Shown here: one piece after another, positions 1 through 10,678 of the stretch
Layout of the letters: the number at the start of each line of letters is the position of its first letter
Position numbering within the stretch: the first letter of the stretch is position 1
Assembly: GCA_034769895.1 (NCBI GenBank)
Contig: CM068367.1
Span: forward strand, 124,781,927 to 124,845,926
DNA length: 64,000 bases
DNA from: Magicicada septendecula
Taxonomy: Eukaryota > Arthropoda > Insecta > Hemiptera > Cicadidae
Reading direction: 5' to 3'
The notes under the pieces: generated by a model
Told to the model about the DNA's origin: nothing
What the model saw: the letters and a program-made list of their open reading frames with translations, nothing else
Database searches by the model: none
Made by a program: the position numbers and the translations under genes

Positions 1-1480
1 ATTTCAGGAGGAGAATAAAAAATGTATAGAGTCCCTGAAAAAAGAAATTAGCACAAATTACGAAACAGTAAACAAAAGGATCAATGATAGTAAAATCAAC
101 AGTGACAGCAAGGTCGAGACTATGGAGAAACAGTTAGAACGATTACAGGAGGGAAATAATACCCGTTTTGAAAATATAGAGGAGCGAACTGTAGAGAACA
201 AACAAGATGTTAGAACTCTCGAAAACAAGGTAAGGCAAAACCAAGACGAAATCATGCAGGAGGTGGTAGAAGTCCGGAAAGACGTTAGCGAGAGAATACA
301 GAGAACGTATGACATAGCTAACAGACTGGACGAGCAAATAAAAACTAATAGGAATAACATACAGGAAATAGATCAGAGAGAGAAAACCCTGCAGGAAAGA
401 TTAGAAGCGCTGAGGGATACACCAATATTGAATACCCATACGTGTCATAGCGAGAACAGGGAGGTAATCAACTTCCAAAACTATCGTCGAAACCCGATGG
501 AATTCTTAGAGAGAATGGAAGAGTTTATTGAAAGAAATAGAGAAACAAGGTGGGACAGAATAAGGGAAATGTTAGATGAGACGTTTCGAAACACGAGGGA
601 TAACTGGTGGATAGCGGTATGACCCGAAATCACCAACTTAGTCGAATTTAAACGCCAATTCAAAGAGAAGTATTGGTCGGAAACTGCGCAAAACAAAGTA
701 CGAATGGACATATTCTACGGGAAATACGACGCGTCCAATGGACAATCCCCAACGTCTTATTTCCTGGGAAAGATATGTTTGGCACGAAAGTTGATACCGC
801 CGATCCCGGAAGAATGTTTGGTGAGACAGTTAGCTGGACATTATAGCTACGGTATTAAAGATGCCCAATTGTACCAACAGCTCAGTAAAATAACCGATTT
901 AGCTAAATTATTAGAAAACTGTGAATCCGCTGGAAGGTTCCAGGATTACCAACCCCCCAGTCGTAAAGTAGACTATAATAACAGCAATAACGGACCAAAC
1001 CGGAATGGAGGTGGAAACGGTAATAACTTTAACCCAAATAGCCAGAACAATAGCACCCCACCAAATAGCCGAAATAATAACAATCAAGGTCCAAATAACC
1101 GCAACTATCCGGGACCAAACCGAAATAATTACAGTAGGAACTATAATCAGGGAAATAGTTATCGCGGCAATAACTATAGGGGGAATAATTATGGTCAGCG
1201 TAATAATTATCGAAACGGAGGTAACCAAGGACGAGGTGATAGGAGTAATCAGGAGTATAGACCCCAAGTAAACTATACAATGGCCAAAAGTCAACGGCCA
1301 TATCCACTCAATTTACCTACTTACATGTATTACCCACAACAGACGCAAGGTAACCAGAGTAATACAACGAATAGCCAACCTATTAGTGGTAACCCCGAGG
1401 TCAGGCAGGAACCACAGGCAAGTCAGCAACCCAATGTTCCGGGAGACCGGACCAATGAGACAGGGGCTCATTTAAACTAA
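1..1480 (+). pseudogene. gag: gag, unit 1 (5' end outside window, in-frame stop)
   Basis: This is the structural protein gene of the gypsy element; by comparison with unit 3 the start codon would lie about 480 bases before the window. The visible part encodes a long charged coiled coil, then a capsid-like helical region, then an Asn/Arg/Gly-rich tail with many NNYR and RGNNY-type repeats that probably binds RNA in place of a CCHC knuckle (none is seen). An in-frame TGA at 620-622 replaces a CGA Arg codon that is intact in unit 3, cutting the protein before the capsid region. The same frame stays open from 623 to 1480. Unit 2 carries the same stop. A C-to-T change at a CpG is the simplest explanation. 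Confidence 0.85.
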
Positions 1481-1486
1481 ATGCGG

Positions 1487-1515
1487 CAGTGAAAAAGGAA
1501 AACAGCCCTTCACTG
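1487..1515 (+). other. Hairpin in the gag-pol gap, unit 1
   Basis: A perfect 7-bp inverted repeat, CAGTGAA (1487-1493) and TTCACTG (1509-1515), encloses a 15-base loop just after the gag stop (1478-1480). Identical copies lie at 10607-10635 and 19726-19754. The pol ATG at 1559 is in the same frame as gag but separated by several stops, so simple readthrough or a frameshift does not explain pol expression. The hairpin might help re-initiation or ribosome bypass; that role is inference. Confidence 0.45.
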
Positions 1516-1558
1516 AACCAATATTATGGGGTGACTGAATACCAAAATAGACAGGACA

Positions 1559-4003
1559 ATGACACTAAGAACGAATAATTATCTTAGAGATATTAGGGAG
1601 GAATTATTAGAAGAGAGTGACAATATAGTTAAAAATCATAATAAAGGGAATAATGGTATAGTACAAATCAAGACAAATATCAATGGTATAGAAGCAACAT
1701 TACTCATTGATACAGGATCAAACGTATCGCTTATACACAGTGTGAAGTTAGAGATAATTAAACAAAACAGTAATTTACCCATACCCACTCTGCCTATAAA
1801 TAACATTATTCTAGTCGGAGCAACGGGGAGGCAGAATAAATCAATAAAGAAACAGGTGTCATTAGAGATGACTAGTAATGGTGTAACATTACCAATAGGG
1901 TTATTAGTGGCGAATAATTTACCCATGAGTATCCTAATAGGCTGCGATATACTGAGGCCATATAATGCAATAATAGATTTAGAAGGTAAGATTATAACGT
2001 TAAAAACAAATGAGGGAATTTGGACCAATAATTTAATTGATGCCCAAAGAGATAGTACAAACAACGCACCTTATCAAGCGATAGTGAACCATTATTATTG
2101 TGCCGATCGACCACTAAACATGCCCTTATATCAGGAGGAAAACCCAGAGTTGTGGTTAGAAAAATTAGAAGAAATAAGGGATTTCCAAAGGACGAAAGCA
2201 AGGGGTCAGATCAGCGAAGCACAGGCGGAACAATTGATTACGGTATATAATAATTACAAACATATATTCTCAAACGCTCCAGGTAAAGCCAGAGATTATC
2301 AATGCACCATAAAATTTAAAACACCGGTAGAATTTAACAGAAAATCATATCCGATCGCCTACTCGCTAAAGAACGAAGTTAGGGAGGAATTGAACAGGAT
2401 GATAGAGGACGACATAATTGAGTATAGTCATTCGCCCTTTACTAGCCCAATCATAGCTGTGCCGAAAAAGAATGGACAGGTGCGTATATGTCTCGATGCT
2501 AGGGAGATTAACAAGATGATTGTTAACGACCGCACATCCCCTGGGGAGATAGAAGAAATACTGAAAAAGTTTCACGGGACAAAGTATATAAGTTCATGGG
2601 ATACAGTATGCGGTTACCGGCAGGTAGAACTCCACCCTGATAGTAGGAAATATATGGCATTCATATTCGAAGGCAGAAACTATCAGTTTAAGCGATTACC
2701 CTTTGGTTTGATAAATTCTGTGGCGGTATTTGTAAAGATAATGGACAGAATATTGGGGCAGGAAGTGCTGAAATTTATGACAGTATATGTCGACGATTTA
2801 CTGGTAACTTCAGCGAATTGGGATGACCATTGTAATAGGGTTGAACAAGTGTTAGAGAAACTATCAGAGAATAATATCACCCTCAAATTAGACAAATCCC
2901 AATTTATTGCAAATGAGGTGAAATTTTTAGGTTTTGATCTAACCGAGCAAGGGATTACTCCATCCAAAGAGAAAGTAGAGGCTATACAGAAGTTCCCCAC
3001 CCCAAAGAACAAGAAACAGCTTCAATCATTTTTAGGAATCTGTAACTATTACAGGAAGTTTCGGTCCAATTATTCAGAACTAACTGCCAGGTTCCAAAAG
3101 CAGTTATCAGCTAAAGACAAATGGACTTGGGGACCAGAGCAAGATGGAGTGCTCAATCTAATAAAGGAAAAATTTTTAGAAGCAGTTATGTTACATCACC
3201 CCGACTTTACAAAACCATTTTATCTATATTGCGATGCCAGTAACGTAAGTTTAGGTGCAGCCTTATATCAGGAAGATCAGGATGGAAACCATTTAGTAAT
3301 TAGCTTCGCCAGCCGCGTGCTGAACAGTTGCGAACGAAACTACAATACCACTGAAAAAGAATTGTTGAGTGTAGTTTTCGCATGCGGTAAATTTCGAACG
3401 TATATATTAGGGTACCCCATCACGGTTAGGAGTGACCACAAATCAATATTATTTTTAAAGCATTGTAAGCTAAACCACGGAAGGCTGACGAGATGGGTTT
3501 TGGCCCTGCAAGAATATAATATCACGTGGGAATATATACCAGGCAAACAAAACATAGCAGCCGACGTCCTATCCCGCATCAATATACAAGACCAAACCTT
3601 TGACGGCGAAAAGGAACAAATAGCAAAGGTATACCATATTATTAAGAGCAGGGAAGATTTAAAAAATATTTTGAACGATGTAAAGGCACAACAAGAGGCC
3701 GACCCAAAATTAGGAAATATTAGAAAAAGGGTACTAGAAGGCGATGAGATTATAAATAAATATTACTGTATACACAACGACACTTTGTTTATAAGGAATA
3801 CCCCACACCAGGAGAATTGGAAATTAGTAGTTCCACCAGCGATAGAGAGACCACTAATAATCGACTATCACGATAGGTACGGACACATGGGTGCCCTCAA
3901 GGTAAGAAAAGCATTGGAAGAGCAAACATACATCAAAGGGATGAATAAAAAAAGTGCAACAGGCGATACAGTCGTGCGATATTTATCAGAAGGTAAAATG
4001 TAA
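1559..4003 (+). CDS. pol: pol, unit 1: protease, RT, RNase H and start of integrase
   Basis: An 814-residue reading frame carries the enzymes needed for retrotransposition. The aspartic protease motif DTG is at residues 51-53 (LLIDTGSN). The reverse transcriptase palm motif YVDD starts at residue 410, preceded by a PFGL motif. RNase H begins with the CDASN motif, its Asp at residue 559, and ends near IAADVLSR. The His-containing half of the integrase zinc finger (HDRYGHMG) follows. The frame then ends because a run of seven A at 3947-3953 shifts it; the rest of integrase continues in the +1 frame from 3954. The ATG at 1559 was chosen because a stop lies only 24-27 bases upstream in frame. Of the three units this pol frame is the best preserved up to integrase. 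Confidence 0.9.
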   Translation: MTLRTNNYLRDIREELLEESDNIVKNHNKGNNGIVQIKTNINGIEATLLIDTGSNVSLIHSVKLEIIKQNSNLPIPTLPINNIILVGATGRQNKSIKKQVSLEMTSNGVTLPIGLLVANNLPMSILIGCDILRPYNAIIDLEGKIITLKTNEGIWTNNLIDAQRDSTNNAPYQAIVNHYYCADRPLNMPLYQEENPELWLEKLEEIRDFQRTKARGQISEAQAEQLITVYNNYKHIFSNAPGKARDYQCTIKFKTPVEFNRKSYPIAYSLKNEVREELNRMIEDDIIEYSHSPFTSPIIAVPKKNGQVRICLDAREINKMIVNDRTSPGEIEEILKKFHGTKYISSWDTVCGYRQVELHPDSRKYMAFIFEGRNYQFKRLPFGLINSVAVFVKIMDRILGQEVLKFMTVYVDDLLVTSANWDDHCNRVEQVLEKLSENNITLKLDKSQFIANEVKFLGFDLTEQGITPSKEKVEAIQKFPTPKNKKQLQSFLGICNYYRKFRSNYSELTARFQKQLSAKDKWTWGPEQDGVLNLIKEKFLEAVMLHHPDFTKPFYLYCDASNVSLGAALYQEDQDGNHLVISFASRVLNSCERNYNTTEKELLSVVFACGKFRTYILGYPITVRSDHKSILFLKHCKLNHGRLTRWVLALQEYNITWEYIPGKQNIAADVLSRINIQDQTFDGEKEQIAKVYHIIKSREDLKNILNDVKAQQEADPKLGNIRKRVLEGDEIINKYYCIHNDTLFIRNTPHQENWKLVVPPAIERPLIIDYHDRYGHMGALKVRKALEEQTYIKGMNKKSATGDTVVRYLSEGKM

Positions 4004-4850
4004 TAACGAGAGAAAGGAAGGGGTCATGATACCCATAACATCCACCGAAAAATTGGAAAAGGTATTTCTCGATATCTGTGGACCATTTCCACGCAGCGGT
4101 GGGAGACACAGATATAAATTCATCATAATTATCTTTGACCATTTCAGCAAATATACTAAGCTTTATCCAATAACTAGGGCTACAACCAGGAAAATTATAG
4201 ACATCATAATAGAACGGTATATAATGGAGGTAGGCAGACCGTATTCTATAATTACAGACCACGGTACCCAGTTTAAGGGAAAATTATGGAAAGAAAACCT
4301 TGGAGAACACGGGATAAAAACGTATAAGACATCCGTATATCACCCGAATAGTAACCCAGCCGAGAGAGTGTTGAGGGAAGTAGGACGGTTGTTGAGAACA
4401 TACTGCCATAACGAACAGAAGAGGTGGCACGAATACGTAGCGTCAACCGAGGATTTTCTCAATTTCTCATATCACAACACCATAGAGGTGTCACCATACA
4501 CAGTTATGTTCGAAAGACCCCCTCCACGAGAGATAAAAGAGATTATCAGTTTTCCCGATGAACCCGAATACCAATTTGAAGGAACCAAATTTTATAACAA
4601 AGTGTTAGAAAAAACGGAACAGCTACGAAAGAAATATATTCAATCCCAGCCAAAGGCAATTAAGTATAAGGTAGGAGAAAAGGTGTTAGTCAGAAATAGA
4701 GAATTGCCCAGTGCTATACAAGGCATAACGAGGAAATTGTTACTTTTATATACAGGACCTTTTACAATCACAAAAGACAATGAAAACAATACATACGAGG
4801 TAACAGACACTGTTTGTAACAAAGTAAAGGGTACTTATAACCAAACGTAA
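3954..4850 (+). pseudogene. pol: integrase core and C-terminus, unit 1 (frameshifted, mutated)
   Basis: This frame continues integrase after the A7 frameshift. The catalytic residues are visible: Asp in FLDICGP (codon 4071), Asp in ITDHGTQF (codon 4257) and Glu in NPAERVLREV (codon 4362). There are 34 residues between the second Asp and the Glu, one fewer than the usual 35, with NPAER in place of the common NG-containing form. A GPY/F-type C-terminal module contains YTGPF. There is no chromodomain. Two unit-specific lesions are present: the second Cys of the zinc-binding CxxC is Tyr (SCDIYQ, against SCDICQ in units 2 and 3), and a TCA-to-TAA change at 4848-4850 removes about the last seven residues. 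Activity is unlikely. Confidence 0.85.
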
Positions 4851-4923
4851 TTGAAAAGGTACCACGAATAAAAACACAAGTCAAATCTAGCGTCATTGAG
4901 AAAGTACCATGAATAAAAACATG

Positions 4924-5180
4924 TCAACGTAAATTTTCCAACTTACCCATATTTAGAAAGGGAATAGAGATTTCAACGTATATTTACCAACTTACCCGTA
5001 CTTATAGAAGGAGAGAAAGGAATAAAGATTATTAATAAAAAATAAAATTATGAGAAGGACACCTTCCACCAAAGGCAAAAATATATATATAAGATATAGA
5101 TTTATTTCCAATAGCCATGTCAACGTATATTTACCAACTTACCCGTACTTAGAGGAGGAGAAAAAGGAAAGAAGGAAAGG
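4924..5180 (+). repeat. Three copies of a ~33-bp motif, each next to a purine tract
   Basis: The motif CAACGTATATTTACCAAC plus TTACCCGTACTTA occurs at 4973-5005 and 5120-5152, with a diverged copy at 4924-4956. Each is followed by purine-rich DNA such as GAAGGAGAGAAAGG. The same arrangement recurs in the other two units (offsets +9120 and +18239). It sits where a polypurine tract and the LTR start are expected. Confidence 0.7.
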
Positions 5181-7291
5181 ACATAATTAGTTAAATGAAT
5201 TATTGAACAATCAAATAACAATTGATATTACTAAGGAGGAGAAATACTGTCATATAATTGATACTAGAAGGAAATGATAAAGGAAAAAAAGAAGAGGAAA
5301 CTGTGTTACATAAGGAGGTAATGATGAATATAAATATAGCTATTAACATTGAATGATTTTAAACGATAATTTTACCTGCGGAGAACGATGTATTAATATA
5401 ATTGAGAAATAATCAGAAGAGTTTAAGAAAGGGAATTTATGTGTAGGAGCCTATGATCCTTGAATATTGTATTTTTTTTTTGTTATTATTATTTGTTGCG
5501 AAAGTGCAATTATTATTTTTCTGGACAGAGATGTGTTGCCTCTGATTTCAGTAATTATAGTTAGGGAAGGGCGGAGAATGTATGCCATAGCGAGCCACTC
5601 TGACTTCCAACCCGCTATAAAAGTTTAGGGAGTTATATCAAAGATTAAATAATTAACATCAAGGTAAAAAGGAAAGGAATAGGAGATACGACAAAGAACG
5701 AAACATGAATATTGAGATGGATTAATATATTAAAGGAGTAGTACAGGAATTTAATTATAAGATAAAAGAATGAAATATAAAGAAGCTAATAAAAGGTTAA
5801 TCTAGAAATGATAATTTCATCAAAACTGAAGAAATGTTTTTCCCAAATTATCAATTTTAACGGAGAGGCATATGTAACGTCACAGAATGTTCCATAAAGG
5901 AAATTATTTACATAGCAATTTATCATAAGAGGAAAGTGAGGTGAGCAGTATCGAACCCAAGTAATCCTAAAAAATTTTGTAATATTGTCTAATAATTAAT
6001 ATCATTAACATGAAAAACGACCAGACTATGACTAAGACTAAAACCCCATATATATTATTTAAGTGAAGAACAGTGTAAAACCAAGTTAAGTTAAAATAAA
6101 AAATATATAAATGTTAAGACAAAAATATATGTTTAGGAGCTGAGTCCAATCACTCAGATTTCATGTACAAATTAATTATTATAGAATTGAGATAAAAACT
6201 ATATGTAATTGTCAAGTAGACAAAGGTGAACAAATTATCTTAAATAAAGAAAGCTGTAAAGTGAATAAAAATCAGTTAAAATAGCCAAAAACAGTATTAA
6301 CTGAAAACATGTAGTAGACCTATAATATTGTAATATTTATGAATTTAATGTTGACAAAATGCAACCAAATTACATTATAAAGTTGAAATATAATATAAAG
6401 TGACTATACTAATATATCTGACTAACTTAAACACTTTAATAGTCGAGTTAGGAAACTATTTACCTATACCATATCTGGCTGAAGCCAAGGACCCATCACA
6501 AAAAAACAGTCATTTTGACTTAATGATGGCAAAATATTAACAAAAATAAAAGAAAAGGGTACAATACTATAGTGTACTATGAAAACAAACATACTCAGTT
6601 GAAAATAAGCTCAATTATTAAAGAATTTGACTTATGAGAGTGGAAAGTTGTCACACCAAGAAAAGAATCACTTATGCAAACCAATATGATGCTAAGTAAG
6701 CTTACAATAAAAATAATATGTATCAGGATAAACCAGGTATCACAAAAGATAGACAATATAATAAACTCTCAGTGTATACTCGAAAAATCCCATATATAAT
6801 AAGGAAAAAAGACTAATTATTGTATTTTAACAGTGACAACAACTTAGGCCATAGGCATGGACCATGTAAAACTGAACTTATTTATATATTATATGTGTTA
6901 AACTTTATTTATTTTGTTATAGAAAGATGATAATATTATGTATTAATGTTGTAGAAGGAACCAAACAACTTCACAACAATTTTTTAGTTAAAAAATTGAA
7001 TTTTTATGGAAACATTCCAAGGTAAGAGTTGTATTTTGTGTTATTTTATTATAGTTAATTTATTCAAAACCAATCGTAATTAGTATCATTAGATTCAGTT
7101 GAAAGCAGAGAATCCAAAAATAGTAATGGCATGCAGATTGTAAGTAGTTAGGTAAAATTGTTTGACAAATACCAGAATAATTTGTAATAATTTGTAATTT
7201 TGTAATATCCTTAGTGTGAAGAATAAGAATTTTTGTTCTAAAGCTTCTACGGAAGTCAAATTTGTTCCATGATGTTCCATTTGATTACTCT

Positions 7292-7378
7292 CGAACGTTC
7301 TAGAAGGAATTTTTACACAAATACACCGGAAGTTCATGTCAAAAAGCTAAAACAATGAGCCTTACAGAGTATAAAAGG
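7292..7378 (+). promoter_or_regulatory. Predicted LTR promoter: heat-shock element plus TATA box, unit 1
   Basis: GAACGTTCTAGAA at 7293-7305 is a perfect three-block heat-shock element (nGAAnnTTCnnGAAn). TATAAAAGG follows at 7370-7378, about 65 bases downstream. Transcription would start near 7400. Identical copies lie at 16412-16498; the unit 3 copy at 25532-25618 has one change (GAACATTCTAGAA) in a spacer position that keeps the consensus. HSF binding is inferred from the motif only. Confidence 0.6.
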
Positions 7379-8578
7379 AAGACAAAATTCGACCGAAAAA
7401 CACTTTATGCTTTGAATCCAGAAGAGACACATCACCCACGAAACTGGTCATCACACCCGAGGCGAAACCGAAGAACGAGAAGTCGACGTGACAACGCAGA
7501 AAGGCTTTTCCCGTACATTGACAAAAGACTGACTTAACATCTACAAGAGTATACGCCAATGTGTTGCTGAAATAGAGCAGCAACACGACACATTTAATAG
7601 AACGCACGCAGCCAGAATATCAGCGGCCCTGGAAGGACCAAAATTTTAATAGAGAATCAATTCTTCTGGTATTCGCTACGACAAACTGACTTTGACAAAA
7701 ATCCCATTAACGTAAAGTACACAAAGCCTATTTTTCAACTGCAGGAGGAGAATCAGCACTGTGGCGGCTAATTGAGAAACCACGCAAACAGCTGATTTTC
7801 GCCGGCAACATTCAAGCGTGAATTCACTGCGAAACCTTTTTCCAAAAAGTGCGAAGTTGTAAAAACCGTATTTTGACTTTTAAATAAAATCAGTGCACAA
7901 GGAACGTCAACACGAAGAGGCGAGATTGAAAACGTACCCGAGAGAAGTGTCCAGTGCGAGAAATAATTACCCATCGGAACGTGAGTTGTTCAAAGTTAAA
8001 GTCATTTTTACCTGGTAACATTTGTCACACAGTTGTACTACACATGCCACACACCTTCAAATCACTTAATTTTTGTAAAGCATCTTATTGATCTGTCTTG
8101 GTAGTTCAAAGGAGTCACGTCCTGAGTATAAAGATTTTTCATACACTAAACTCATGCTTTTCAACTGAGTAAAATAAAATATTTGTTAGCCGATACTTGA
8201 TTGGAGAAAAAAACTTGTCAATAATAATTTACATTTTTTGTAACTCTGCAATTTTATTTTTTCACGAATGTTAGTCCTTCAGACGATTTTTTAAGATTCA
8301 TTAAAACATACGTTATTTTTTCAAACTCAAACTGTCTTGTTCACATTTTTTCATAGAATTAAATTAACTGCTAAGAAATCAAAATTTTAATTTTAATAAC
8401 AATTTCTTGGAACAAAAGATTCCAAGTGACGCCCACAAACACATAGTAGCTTAAGTTGTTTTGCAGGACGACATCATCGCAGGGGATCCAGTCATCAGTA
8501 AGTATCATAAAGTGCGCGGAGTGTAACGCCCGACATACAACAACACGACTCCACATCACATTTCTGTATATTATAAAT

Positions 8579-8598
8579 TGGCAGTCCAACTAGTGAGG
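8579..8598 (+). other. Primer-binding site, unit 2
   Basis: TGGCAGTCCAACTAGTGAGG begins two to three bases after the LTR end. A TGG start matches pairing with the CCA end of a tRNA primer. I cannot name the tRNA. The same sequence is at 17698-17717, and it is absent at the array's right edge (26830), where the LTR meets unrelated AT-rich DNA. Confidence 0.7.
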
Positions 8599-8641
8599 CT
8601 TGAAAAAAAGGAACAAGCCCGGCAACTACCAACAAATCAAG

Positions 8642-10600
8642 ATGCCGCAACCAAAGGGAAAAAAGGTGAAGAAGAATGTACAACCCGAATTAAGTGTGGA
8701 AGACGGAGAGGCAGTCCAAGTCGAGGAAATAGAATTAGAACTGCCCACACTAGAAATTGAAAGACCAATACAAACGGGAGATGAGTTAGAGGAACAAACG
8801 GGAGAAGAACCCATACAAATAGCAGACCAAACAGAGAGACCCGAACCAGAAAAAGCAACGGGAAGCATCGACATGAATGCAATAATGGTGATGCTCCAAA
8901 ATATGAATAAAAATAGACAGGAAGACAAGGCGGAAATAAAAGGAAGTATAGAATCCCTGAAGGAGGAGAGTAATAAAAATAGACGGGAAGATAAGGAGGA
9001 AATAATAGAATCCCTGAATAAAAACAGACGGGAAGATAAGGAGGAATTAGACAAAAAGATAGAATCTTTAGGGGAGTATATAACAGAGACAATAAATGAC
9101 AATGGGAAAAAGCTGGAGCTATTTCAGGAGGAGAATAAAAAATGTATAGAGTCCCTGAAAAAAGAAATTAGCACAAATTACGAAACAGTAAACAAAAGGA
9201 TCAATGATAGTAAAATCAACAGTGACAGCAAGGTCGAGACTATGGAGAAACAGTTAGAACGATTACAGGAGGGAAATAATACCCGTTTTGAAAATATAGA
9301 GGAGCGAACTGTAGAGAACAAACAAGATGTTAGAACTCTCGAAAACAAGGTAAGGCAAAACCAAGACGAAATCATGCAGGAGGTGGTAGAAGTCCGGAAA
9401 GACGTTAGCGAGAGAATACAGAGAACGTATGACATAGCTAACAGACTGGACGAGCAAATAAAAACTAATAGGAATAACATACAGGAAATAGATCAGAGAG
9501 AGAAAAACCTGCAGGAAAGATTAGAAGCGCTGAGGGATACACCAATATTGAATACCCATACGTGTCATAGCGAGAACAGGGAGGTAATCAACTTCCAAAA
9601 CTATCGTCGAAACCCGATGGAATTCTTAGAGAGAATGGAAGAGTTTATTGAAAGAAATAGAGAAACAAGGTGGGACAGAATAAGGGAAATGTTAGATGAG
9701 ACGTTTCGAAACACGAGGGATAACTGGTGGATAGCGGTATGACCCGAAATCACCAACTTAGTCGAATTTAAACGCCAATTCAAAGAGAAGTATTGGTCGG
9801 AAACTGCGCAAAACAAAGTACGAATGGACATATTCTACGGGAAATACGACGCGTCCAATGGACAATCCCCAACGTCTTATTTCCTGGGAAAGATATGTTT
9901 GGCACGAAAGTTGATACCGCCGATCCCGGAAGAATGTTTGGTGAGACAGTTAGCTGGACATTATAGCTACGGTATTAAAGATGCCCAATTGTACCAACAG
10001 CTCAGTAAAATAACCGATTTAGCTAAATTATTAGAAAACTGTGAATCCGCTGGAAGGTTCCAGGATTACCAACCCCCCAGTCGTAAAGTAGACTATAATA
10101 ACAGCAATAACGGACCAAACCGGAATGGAGGTGGAAACGGTAATAACTTTAACCCAAATAGCCAGAACAATAGCACCCCACCAAATAGCCGAAATAATAA
10201 CAATCAAGGTCCAAATAACCGCAACTATCCGGGACCAAACCGAAATAATTACAGTAGGAACTATAATCAGGGAAATAGTTATCGCGGCAATAACTATAGG
10301 GGGAATAATTATGGTCAGCGTAATAATTATCGAAACGGAGGTAACCAAGGACGAGGTGATAGGAGTAATCAGGAGTATAGACCCCAAGTAAACTATACAA
10401 TGGCCAAAAGTCAACGGCCATATCCACTCAATTTACCTACTTACATGTATTACCCACAACAGACGCAAGGTAACCAGAGTAATACAACGAATAGCCAACC
10501 TATTAGTGGTAACCCCGAGGTCAGGCAGGAACCACAGGCAAGTCAGCAACCCAATGTTCCGGGAGACCGGACCAATGAGACAGGGGCTCATTTAAACTAA
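8642..10600 (+). pseudogene. gag: gag, unit 2 (in-frame stop)
   Basis: The first ATG after the PBS (8642) opens a Gag frame beginning MPQPKGKK. An acidic N-terminus is followed by a coiled coil with repeats of the form NKNRREDKEE, then the capsid-like region and the Asn/Arg/Gly-rich tail. The TGA at 9740-9742 ends the first frame at about 366 residues; the remaining part stays open to 10600 in the same frame. Frame reading upstream of 8642 has no ATG. The lesion is shared with unit 1 and absent from unit 3, which groups units 1 and 2 together. Confidence 0.85.
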
Positions 10601-10678
10601 ATGCGGCAGTGAAAAAGGAAAACAGCCCTTCACTGAACCAATATTATGGGGTGACTGAATACCAAAATAGACAGGACA

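Larger units (their letters stand above)
4872..8577 (+). mobile_element. Non-coding 3' region and LTR, unit 1/2 junction
   Basis: About 3.7 kb separates the end of integrase from the next PBS. It has no open frame longer than about 80 codons, and nothing resembles an envelope gene. The LTR 3' end falls at about 8576-8578, shown by comparison with the array edge at 26829. The LTR 5' end cannot be fixed because no copy with a different left flank is visible. Candidate polypurine tracts lie at 5003-5030, 5150-5180 and 5277-5300. The block holds a TATA box (7370-7378), a heat-shock element (7292-7306) and an AATAAA (7883-7888), in the order expected for U3, R and U5. If the LTR starts near the purine tracts it is over 3 kb long, unusually large. 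Copies lie at 13992-17696 and 23111-26829. Confidence 0.65.

Noticed and set aside
911-1307. Minus-strand and second-frame open frames over the end of gag
   Set aside because: They are shadows of the Asn/Arg/Gly-rich tail and translate as Ile/Val/Tyr-rich low-complexity peptides.
5150-5310. AGGAGG-like strings that look like bacterial ribosome-binding sites
   Set aside because: The context is eukaryotic retroelement DNA; these are purine tracts with no downstream gene.
4872-5700. An envelope gene after integrase
   Set aside because: I looked for a long frame with signal peptide, furin site and membrane anchor. None exists in any of the three units.
4872-8577. Short frames of 60-81 codons in the non-coding block, repeated in each unit (for example 7355-7537 and 7768-7974)
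   Set aside because: They recur only because the whole unit recurs. One overlaps the TATA box, and none has a recognisable motif.
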